NCBI GenBank assembly: GCA_023258775.1
Contig: JALQWJ010000084.1
Span: 1 to 6,511 of the forward strand
Length of the DNA stretch: 6,511 bases
DNA from: Burkholderiaceae bacterium
GTDB taxonomy: Bacteria > Pseudomonadota > Gammaproteobacteria > Burkholderiales > Burkholderiaceae_E
Reading direction: 5' to 3'
Shown here: piece by piece, positions 1 through 5,999 of the stretch
Position numbering within the stretch: position 1 is the stretch's first letter
Layout of the letters: each line of letters opens with the position of its first letter
Program-made: the position numbers and the translations under genes
Notes under the pieces: model-generated
Databases searched by the model: none
Seen by the model: only the letters and a program-made list of their open reading frames with translations
What the model was told of the DNA's origin: nothing

Positions 1-3000
1 GAGCTGCCTGCACAGTTTTCAACGCTCAATGTTCGCCTCGAGGCGATGCTCAACCAGCAGGCCGACGAGATAAGGCTGCACGCGCGAGTGCCTGCTGCGG
101 TAACAGAGCGCCTACAAAGCCAACTTTCCGATCTGAGCTACTCCATTGGTCGCTTGCTTGATAAAGGGCAGGATGAGGCGCAAGCGGTCATCTTGGAAAC
201 CAGGCAGATATTCGGCGAAACCAGACAAATACTGAGTGATACACAGAGTCGGGTCGATCAGAGCCGAACTGAGATCGAGCAGCGCTTAGGCCAGATCAGT
301 AGTCAGGTTGATAGCAGGGTCGGCGCCGCGATCGAGGCAGGCCTTAACCAAAGTCAAGCTTTATTGCTCGAAACGCGTTCGCTCTTCGAGGCAAGCCAAC
401 GACTCATCGTAGAAAGAACCGCTGACTTAGGACTGGCCCGCGAGCAAATCAATGCACTGCAGGGTCTGCTCCAAGAGGCTGCTGCGAGTGCGCCTAAGGC
501 CGACGAATTCCGAGCAGTCGAGCATCATTTGCGTGCTCTCGATGTAAATTTATCCCAGCAAATACAACAATTTAATCAAGATTTGTTAGGTCAAATCGAG
601 ATTTTAAGCACGAAAACGATAGCTGACTCTGAAGGCTTATCCTCGCAAATTTCGCGGCTCGAAGAGCAGTCGGCAAACCTGCTCGTCCATCTGGAAACCC
701 GGCTTCCTGGCTCGTTTATTGCGACTTTCCAGGAAAGCCTCGAGCGACTTTCTGCCTTGGTTTCCTCGCTGGTTGAGCGCGGTAGCTCTGACATTGCTGT
801 CCTGCTCGGAGAGCTGAAACAGATTCTTGAAGATGGCCGTAACCTATTGATTGAGAGAACAGAAGTTTTTGTCCCGGCGCTTGAAAAGCTCGGTTCTCTT
901 GATTCGGGTCTCCATGAGTTAAGGGAGCGCCTTCTTGCGATTGAGCGTAGCGGCGTGCAGGGCGCCTCTGAGGCCAATACTTGGCGCGACGAGGTCAGGG
1001 CTCTTCTCGGCCAAACGCAAGGGATAATCGTAGAGCGAATCGCAGCGCTTGATTCGGCCCAACAGCAGTCTGGCGGCTTAGCAGAAAAGCTCGCCGAGCT
1101 TGCCGTGAATCTGGAGGTGAGTTTTCAGACGGGCCAGGCAAAGATTCAAGATGAAACTGCCCAGGGGCAGGCAAGCATTCGGCATCTACTTGAGGATAAC
1201 CGAGCGCTTTTGATCGACCGTAGTGAGGTGTTGGCTGCAGGTATTGCCAAACTGAATGACATGGGCGTTCCGCTGGCAGCGCTCGAACAGCGATTTGAGA
1301 AGCTGTCTCAGGTTAGTGAGCAGGGACTTGAGCGCTTAGATCAGTCCTTGCGTGCGTGGAGCGATGGCGCTAGCAAATCAGCTGATCAGATGCACGATGC
1401 GATTGGCGATGTTCGGGGTCATGTACAAACGCTCCACGCTTCATTCGCGCAAGCGCAAGGGCAATTAGCATCCCTTCAGTCGGCATTCTCTGAAGCGGCC
1501 GCGCTTGGACCTCAAGCGTCTGAGTTAGAGGGGATCCGCGATCAGATCGCGAAGTTTAATCATCAGTTATTGGGTGAGGCCGAGTCGATCAAGATGGCGG
1601 TCCAGCGCGTTCATGCAGACGCTCGCGCCGATATCGCTGACTTTCGTCAGGTGGTCGCGACCAGGTCGCAGCTCGATTTACTACGCGACGATTTGCCTGC
1701 GCAATTTTTAGAACTTTCGGGGCGCATTGATAGTTGGTTCCGCAAGCAGGCTGAACGTCAATTAGAACTTGATGCGCAGCTTCCTGACAACATTATCGGG
1801 AAGATTCAGCATTCCTGGGACGGTTTGACCTATTCGATCGCTGAGGTGGTCCGACGTGGCCTTGGCGACACCACCCAGCTGTTTGGCGAGGCCAAGGAAC
1901 TGCTCGAGCGCAGCAAAACGCTTATGGATGAGCGTACAGATTTGCTGTCGCTGGGCATCACCGACGTTGGTTCACAGTTATCTCAAATGGACCAAAAACT
2001 CGGTGGTGTCGCCGATCGGATCTCAGCTCTCCTGGGTTACCTGCAGCGTGGCGGTGGCGAGAAGCTCGCTGCTCTGATGCGAGACGCTGAGCAAAAGGGT
2101 TTGCGCGTGGAGCAGGAGCAGCGTGAGGTTGCAGAGCAGCAGACGCGACTTTTGCGGGATCTGCGCGTTGAGCTTGGATCGAGACTTGAGCAAATCAACG
2201 CTGGCTTGCAACAGCCCGTTGAACTTCTACGGCAGGGACTTTCGTCCTCGGCTGATGCCATGCGCGGCGTGATCGCCAGTGGCATGGATTCCATTGCTGT
2301 TCAATTAACAAGCCAGCAACAAGCGGCAAGCGATCGCATTGCAAAGCTTCTCGACGATGTCAGTCTGACCGCCATCCGGATCGAACAGGGCCAGCAGCGC
2401 GAGGCGACGGTACTTCGCTCGGATATGGGTAGTCTTGCGAGAGAGATTAATGCTGATTTGCAGCAAACCCGCGACGCATTGCAGGTCAATCTTTCCAATA
2501 GTTTGTCCGAAGTTCGGGAGTTCAGTGTCTTACAACAGCGCTCGCTTGCCGAAATCTTGAGCCAGCTTCAAGAGCAAACAGCCACGCTGATGCAGTCCCT
2601 GTCGGTCTCGCTTGAGGGATTGGATAAGAGTTTTCTTAACCATATTGAGAAGATCACCGGCGGTCAGGCGTCGATGCGAGAGAACTTTGCCGAATTGGCC
2701 AAAACCTCGCTTGCCTTTCGACGATCCTCTGAGCAGTTGACCTCTTTGTCTCGATCCATCGGCCGCATTGAGCGCTTGGCTGGAGATGTTGCAGGCTTTG
2801 GCGGGCAGATTCAATCCCTGGCCCAGACGGCAGAGAAACTCCAGTCTGACACGCGTCGCAGCCAGCAGCTTGAAGACCAAATTGTCAGACTACAAGCGAG
2901 TTTCCAAACCTTTGCCTCGTCGATCGCGCGTATTGACACGCTTGGTCCTTACATCGAGCAGTTGCACCAGGAGTCACTGAAACAGGTCGACTTTAATGCC

Positions 3001-5268
3001 TTCCTTGAAACGCTTGATGCTCGCTTCCAGCCGCTGGCGACCCAGGCCTATGCAGAGAAGAGCACCAAGCTGATCGCAACAGACCTTGGCCGTTTGCAGC
3101 AAATGTCGGGGGCCTTGCAGAATCTGATCGAACAACATTTGCAGCGACTGCAGGTTCTTGAGATCACGGTCAGTCAGCAAATCGCCGAACGGATCGAGGA
3201 GGGCATTCGCCAGCAAACCCTCCTTCGTGAGGATTTACTCAATAGGGCTGCTCAGCAAGACGACTTGCTTCGCCTAAGTGTTTCCCAACTGATTCAAAAT
3301 CTTGAGAAGGCGACATCACCGCTTGCACGTGCAGAGTTGATCAATCAAAGTATCAATCAACTTAAAGAGTTACAGGTTAATTATCAAGTTCAAGTTGAGG
3401 AAACGACCAAGCAGCGACAACGCGAACTCGTCGATTTGGTGCAAAACGGCCAGGAGTTGCTGTCAAGCGCCCAGCGCGATGGCCTTCGGCAAGTGTTGGA
3501 TGCTGGGCAAGATCGCTACAACAAAATACTCCAGTTGCAGACACAGCTTTTCGAGAAGCAACGTGACCAACAAACGCAGTACCACGAGATCGGTCAGCGC
3601 AGCCAGCAGCAATGGTTTGATCAGGCACAGACACTGATTCGGCGTAATCATGAAACACTGTTGAGCCTCACTGAAAGCCAACACCAGCAGTCCGAACTTC
3701 TCGAGCGTGATCTGCATGAGCAAATTCAGAGTTTGCAGCGACAACATTTCACGATTCTGAAGCAGCTACAAGATCAAAATCACAATCAAGTCCAGTCTTT
3801 ACAGAATAGTCTTCAAGAAAAAACCGAACAGTTGATCCGGCAGCTTAATGCTGATGCACAGCGCAGTCTTAGTGCCGAATTCAATGATGTTCGGCAGGTG
3901 CAAGAGCAACTGACCAATGCGCTGACCGAACGATTCGACCAGTCGCTCGAGCAAATCGTTTCACGAAGTGAGCGGGGCTTTATGCAGTTGGAGGCCTTGC
4001 AACCACTGCTTGATCAGTTGCGTACCGACATGCTCCGCCCACGCCACATCGAGCAGGTTGTGGCCGATGTACGACGTGAACTCGAGTCAGTGCCTCGCAA
4101 TATCGATTTGCAGACATTACAAGATCGCTTGTCAGCCAAATTCGGCATGTCAAAGGATCAACTCGGCGCTGCCTTGATCTCTGTGAAGGACGAGTTGTCG
4201 GGATTGGTTGAAAGCGGCAACAGCAGGCTCTTCGGTATTTCACTGGTGACTGAAAAGCTCAGCGAGCGCAGTGAAGCAGCCATGGGCAAGCTTGACCATC
4301 TGACCGCTGCTTTGGAGAGTGTCCGCACCGATACCTTACGTACCAGGATAAGCGATCAAAACATCGGCTTAGAGCGTGTCACCAACCTAGTCAACGCCTT
4401 GCAAGAGCGTTTGGGTGCTGGACTTGATACGGTTTTGGACCGAGTCATGGGTATGCTCACCCAGCAAGATAAGCTTGCTGAGCGTACCGAGGATGCGCAG
4501 GGCCGATTGCAGTCGCTTGTGTCGCTTGCCATAGAGCAGGCGGTTTCGGATATTCGCCGCGAGCTTCACGGCGTCGTACGTGATTCGGGTTTAAGTGCCC
4601 TCGAAGACCGCGTACGGACTGCGATCGGCGATCTACACGATCGCCTAGTGCAGCCAAGTGATATGGCTGCGACCCAGCTCAACGAACTTAGGGCTAATAC
4701 AGATCGGCTCAATGACCGGATTGATCAGAATCTGCAGCGGGTTGACGCAATGATGGGCCTGAGTGAGTCGATGCGGGCTGAAGCGCTGCGGCCCCGACAT
4801 CTTGACCAGGCGATGAGCGAACTTCGTCGCGAGTTTGGACCCCTGGCAAGAAGTAATGAGATCGAATCTGTGTCGGAGCGTTTGCGTACGCTTGGACTCA
4901 GCTCCGGTAAGGTGGAGGATCAGGTCACTCGAATTCGTGCTGGTTTTCAAAGCCTCGAGAGCACATTTGCCAAACTCGATGTCCTTTCCTCCCAGGTCGA
5001 ACAGACAAGGGCTGAGTCGGTCAAGGAGCAGCATATCGTCGAAGCGGTGGCGGTGATTCGCCGTGATGTTGAGCCCTTGGTCAAAGCAGGTGAGCTTTCA
5101 AGCATGATGGTTAATACCTTGCTCGAGCGCTTAAACGCTGTGAGTTCATCCAGCGCAAAGCTAGAAGATAGAGCCCAGCGCTTGCAATCCGAAATGCAGA
5201 TGATGCATAACGAAATGTCGGAGTTGCGCAGCATACTTTCTCGTATCGAGTCGAAGCTCGAGCGATAG
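1..5268 (+). CDS. Giant repeat-rich coiled-coil protein, 5' end outside window
   Basis: The frame is open from base 1 to the TAG at 5266-5268 and gives at least 1755 residues. The first ATG in the window (46) is not the true start, because the residues before it (ELPAQF onward) match an internal repeat at 1690. The protein has heptad-like spacing of Leu/Ile/Val with Gln, Glu, Arg and Ser between. It has no Cys, five Trp and no hydrophobic stretch long enough for a membrane helix, so the visible part is probably an elongated cytoplasmic rod. Four families of diverged internal repeats plus a Gln-rich central rod make up nearly all of it. The last 35 or so residues form a regular terminal coil ending in KLER. 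No Walker, kinase, glycosyltransferase or methyltransferase motif is visible. Any catalytic or anchoring domain would have to lie upstream. Candidate roles are a scaffold, an SMC-like or cytoskeletal filament, or the tail of a polysaccharide-length regulator; none is proven. The existence of the gene is very secure, the function is unknown. Confidence 0.95.
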   Translation, partial: ELPAQFSTLNVRLEAMLNQQADEIRLHARVPAAVTERLQSQLSDLSYSIGRLLDKGQDEAQAVILETRQIFGETRQILSDTQSRVDQSRTEIEQRLGQISSQVDSRVGAAIEAGLNQSQALLLETRSLFEASQRLIVERTADLGLAREQINALQGLLQEAAASAPKADEFRAVEHHLRALDVNLSQQIQQFNQDLLGQIEILSTKTIADSEGLSSQISRLEEQSANLLVHLETRLPGSFIATFQESLERLSALVSSLVERGSSDIAVLLGELKQILEDGRNLLIERTEVFVPALEKLGSLDSGLHELRERLLAIERSGVQGASEANTWRDEVRALLGQTQGIIVERIAALDSAQQQSGGLAEKLAELAVNLEVSFQTGQAKIQDETAQGQASIRHLLEDNRALLIDRSEVLAAGIAKLNDMGVPLAALEQRFEKLSQVSEQGLERLDQSLRAWSDGASKSADQMHDAIGDVRGHVQTLHASFAQAQGQLASLQSAFSEAAALGPQASELEGIRDQIAKFNHQLLGEAESIKMAVQRVHADARADIADFRQVVATRSQLDLLRDDLPAQFLELSGRIDSWFRKQAERQLELDAQLPDNIIGKIQHSWDGLTYSIAEVVRRGLGDTTQLFGEAKELLERSKTLMDERTDLLSLGITDVGSQLSQMDQKLGGVADRISALLGYLQRGGGEKLAALMRDAEQKGLRVEQEQREVAEQQTRLLRDLRVELGSRLEQINAGLQQPVELLRQGLSSSADAMRGVIASGMDSIAVQLTSQQQAASDRIAKLLDDVSLTAIRIEQGQQREATVLRSDMGSLAREINADLQQTRDALQVNLSNSLSEVREFSVLQQRSLAEILSQLQEQTATLMQSLSVSLEGLDKSFLNHIEKITGGQASMRENFAELAKTSLAFRRSSEQLTSLSRSIGRIERLAGDVAGFGGQIQSLAQTAEKLQSDTRRSQQLEDQIVRLQASFQTFASSIARIDTLGPYIEQLHQESLKQVDFNAFLETLDARFQPLATQAYAEKSTKLIATDLGRLQQMSGALQNLIEQHLQRLQVLEITVSQQIAERIEEGIRQQTLLREDLLNRAAQQDDLLRLSVSQLIQNLEKATSPLARAELINQSINQLKELQVNYQVQVEETTKQRQRELVDLVQNGQELLSSAQRDGLRQVLDAGQDRYNKILQLQTQLFEKQRDQQTQYHEIGQRSQQQWFDQAQTLIRRNHETLLSLTESQHQQSELLERDLHEQIQSLQRQHFTILKQLQDQNHNQVQSLQNSLQEKTEQLIRQLNADAQRSLSAEFNDVRQVQEQLTNALTERFDQSLEQIVSRSERGFMQLEALQPLLDQLRTDMLRPRHIEQVVADVRRELESVPRNIDLQTLQDRLSAKFGMSKDQLGAALISVKDELSGLVESGNSRLFGISLVTEKLSERSEAAMGKLDHLTAALESVRTDTLRTRISDQNIGLERVTNLVNALQERLGAGLDTVLDRVMGMLTQQDKLAERTEDAQGRLQSLVSLAIEQAVSDIRRELHGVVRDSGLSALEDRVRTAIGDLHDRLVQPSDMAATQLNELRANTDRLNDRIDQNLQRVDAMMGLSESMRAEALRPRHLDQAMSELRREFGPLARSNEIESVSERLRTLGLSSGKVEDQVTRIRAGFQSLESTFAKLDVLSSQVEQTRAESVKEQHIVEAVAVIRRDVEPLVKAGELSSMMVNTLLERLNAVSSSSAKLEDRAQRLQSEMQMMHNEMSELRSILSRIESKLER
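457..600 (+). repeat. Inserted block, copy 1 (LQ-EAAA-P / FNxxLLG)
   Basis: This segment reads LQ, then EAAA, a Pro, and ends with FNQDLLG followed by a Glu-containing helix. It matches a second segment at 1474-1584, which has LQ, EAAA, a Pro and FNHQLLG. Copy 1 carries about 11 extra residues between the two halves. It lies after the second copy of repeat family 1, and its partner lies after the half copy ending at 1224. The larger module (several family 1 units plus this block) therefore appears to have been duplicated with a period of roughly 339 residues. Confidence 0.6.
1474..1584 (+). repeat. Inserted block, copy 2 (LQ-EAAA-P / FNxxLLG)
   Basis: This is the partner of the block at 457-600. 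The shared landmarks, in order, are LQ, EAAA, Pro, a hydrophobic helix, FNxxLLG and a following Glu. It precedes the DLPAQF segment at 1690 that leads into the third full copy of repeat family 1. The same ELPAQF lead-in opens the window at base 1, which suggests that another such block lies just upstream of the window. Confidence 0.6.
2170..2517 (+). repeat. Protein repeat family 2, two copies
   Basis: Residues encoded at 2170-2265 and 2422-2517 align without gaps over 32 positions with 13 identities by my count. The core is GS, then INAxLQQ, two Leu, and an SxS followed by Arg. The copies start 84 residues apart. They form a separate family from the repeats on either side and belong to the same long coiled coil. 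Confidence 0.55.
2890..3045 (+). repeat. C-terminal repeat family 3, outlying copy
   Basis: The 52 residues encoded here align without gaps to those at 4933-5088, with 14 identities by my count. Shared residues include AxFQ near the start, an Asp-x-Leu, EQ, ESxK and a closing Pro-Leu. It lies before the Gln-rich rod, while all the other copies of the family lie after it, so the rod may have been inserted or expanded inside an older array. Confidence 0.6.
3100..3960 (+). repeat. Gln-rich central coiled-coil rod
   Basis: This part of the giant protein is conspicuously rich in Gln, with His and Asn, and has very few Gly or Pro. It contains runs such as QQQ and a short motif, Q(I/V)QSLQ, that recurs 22 residues apart (encoded around 3721-3810). 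The repeat families found before and after it are not evident here. It looks like an uninterrupted helical rod linking the two repeat-bearing parts. The boundaries are approximate and set by eye. Confidence 0.5.
4021..5088 (+). repeat. C-terminal repeat family 3 array (RxExLRPRHIxQ...RREL)
   Basis: The core motif RxxxLRPRHIxQ, followed by a helix with I/VRRE and then a Pro or Val and an LxxRL helix, recurs along the C-terminal third. Copies start at 4021 (RTDMLRPRHIEQ), 4324 (RTDTLRTRISDQ, weak after the core), 4504 (core degenerate but IEQAVSDIRREL kept), 4774 (RAEALRPRHLDQ) and 5008 (RAESVKEQHIVE). Spacings are 101, 60, 90 and 78 residues, so the length between cores varies. The basic RPRH core is unusual for a coiled coil and could be a conserved break or a binding surface. 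Confidence 0.7.
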
Positions 5269-5310
5269 TGCTCTGAGTCGCCTAGATTTCGCGTTGTTCT
5301 GCTGCTTGGC

Positions 5311-5349
5311 ATGCGTCTTTTCTCGGTTTGTGCGTTGCGTGCATGCTAG
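5311..5349 (+). other. Possible 12-codon leader ORF overlapping the next start
   Basis: An ATG at 5311 opens a 12-codon frame (MRLFSVCALRAC) that stops at TAG 5347-5349. Its end overlaps the ATG of the 189-residue gene in a different frame (ATGCTAG at 5343-5349). This arrangement could allow translational coupling and might offset the missing Shine-Dalgarno sequence of the larger gene. The mini-ORF itself has no good ribosome binding site, so it may be chance. Confidence 0.15.
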
Positions 5350-5912
5350 AGGCGAAAACGCTGACGGTCGGGTTTAGCGATTCAGAAGATCGCCTCTGGT
5401 TGCGCTTGGGTACTGATAGCGACGGAGCCGTGCAGCTTTGGCTTACGCGTAGGGTGCTCCAGCAGTTGCTACCGCAAGTTTGGGAATTGCTCGGCCGCAC
5501 ACTCACGATGCCGCCGAATTTTCTGGGTCAGAAGCATCCGGGACAAGGCCATGAGCTAATCGGTTCCGGGGACGATGCCGAGGGCGTGTTCCGCCCTAGC
5601 GAGACAGACCGGCGACGGCAGCTTTGGATTGAGCACGAGCTTGCCATGGAAACAAGTCCGCCCCTTGATGACGAACTTGCACGAGAACGACACCCGGCAG
5701 CGATGCAAGCGAATCCCCAGTCGGAAGGCTTGTTAAGCCGGATCCATGTCTCGGCTGATGAGCGATCGGTTCGATTTCAATTCGACGGACCGCAACGCAG
5801 TCTTCAGTTCGCAGGCTCTAGGTCTGATGCGCACCGGGTCCTGCGTATGATTTGGCAAGTGCAAAAGAATGCCGCTTGGCATTTGCTTGCACCTTGGGAG
5901 CCGGAAGGCTGA
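5343..5912 (+). CDS. Hypothetical soluble protein, 189 aa
   Basis: The ATG at 5343 gives 189 residues ending at the TGA at 5910-5912. A TTG at 5328 in the same frame would add five residues, but I prefer the ATG because the extension (with two Cys) looks non-conserved. Neither start has a clear Shine-Dalgarno sequence. Residues 1-55 look like three beta strands (LTVGF, RLWLRL, VQLWL) followed by a helix starting TRRVLQQLL. Residues 56-130 are a polar, Pro/Glu/Arg-rich, probably flexible linker. Residues 131-189 again show strands (RIHVS, VRFQF, RSLQFA) and a helix (HRVLRMIWQV). There is no signal peptide, membrane segment or Cys. I do not recognise the family with confidence. It starts 74 bases after the giant gene with no visible terminator between, so the two may be cotranscribed and functionally linked. 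Confidence 0.85.
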   Translation: MLEAKTLTVGFSDSEDRLWLRLGTDSDGAVQLWLTRRVLQQLLPQVWELLGRTLTMPPNFLGQKHPGQGHELIGSGDDAEGVFRPSETDRRRQLWIEHELAMETSPPLDDELARERHPAAMQANPQSEGLLSRIHVSADERSVRFQFDGPQRSLQFAGSRSDAHRVLRMIWQVQKNAAWHLLAPWEPEG

Positions 5913-5945
5913 TCAGTCTAAGTCCAGCCTAGCAGGGCAAATCAG

Positions 5946-5974
5946 CTGCAGTTATTTAGGTCGCCAGCTACAAT
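5946..5974 (+). promoter_or_regulatory. Weak candidate promoter for the CoA-transferase gene
   Basis: TACAAT at 5969-5974 matches the sigma-70 -10 consensus at five of six bases. The hexamer 17 bases upstream, CTGCAG at 5946-5951, is a poor -35. The surrounding spacer (about 5950-5985) is more AT-rich than the genes, and transcription from here would give a leader of about 20 bases containing the ribosome binding site. The evidence is one hexamer only. Confidence 0.25.
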
Positions 5975-5987
5975 TGAATAATTCCTG

Positions 5988-5993
5988 TGGGAG
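5988..5993 (+). promoter_or_regulatory. Ribosome binding site of the CoA-transferase gene
   Basis: TGGGAG, containing the GGGAG core, lies six bases before the ATG at 6000. It fixes the start of the CoA-transferase gene and is clearly better than anything upstream of the preceding small gene. Confidence 0.7.
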
Positions 5994-5999
5994 TTTTTC

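Larger units (their letters stand above)
91..1938 (+). repeat. N-terminal protein repeat family 1 (about 52-residue unit)
   Basis: Three copies align without gaps over 52 residues: 91-246, 706-861 and 1783-1938. Each begins with Pro, has hydrophobic residues at positions 4, 8, 12, 15, 19 and 23, and a Gly at 26. This is followed by a helix whose fullest form ends in LxERT, as in LLIERT and LMDERT. More diverged copies fit the same spacing at 265-420 (ending LIVERT) and 886-1041 (ending IIVERI). A half copy lies at 1177-1224 (ending LLIDRS). Adjacent copies are 58-61 residues apart, measured at the ERT anchor. The alignment was made by eye. DNA identity between copies is low, so the duplications are old and kept at protein level. 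Confidence 0.75.

Noticed and set aside
46..48. ATG at 46 as the start of the giant gene
   Set aside because: The frame is open upstream to base 1, the upstream residues belong to a repeat also found at 1690, and there is no ribosome binding site before 46.
4645..5034. Minus-strand open frame of 129 codons, with similar ones at 591-977 and 4947-5312
   Set aside because: They lie wholly or mostly antisense to the giant gene, have no ribosome binding site I can see and low-complexity, Ser/Arg- or Cys-rich translations typical of shadow frames. The strong repeat and heptad structure is on the + strand.
1..5268. SMC/Rad50-type ATPase
   Set aside because: No Walker B or ABC signature is visible near the C-terminus, which ends in plain coiled coil. 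An SMC protein would have its C-terminal ATPase half there.
5328..5342. TTG start five codons upstream of the ATG of the small gene
   Set aside because: It has no Shine-Dalgarno sequence and adds a short Cys-containing extension; the ATG at 5343 is the simpler choice, though not proven.
5906..5930. Inverted repeat AGGCTG / CAGCCT around the stop of the small gene, considered as a terminator
   Set aside because: The stem is only six base pairs with a 13-base loop, and no T-run follows, so it does not look like a Rho-independent terminator.
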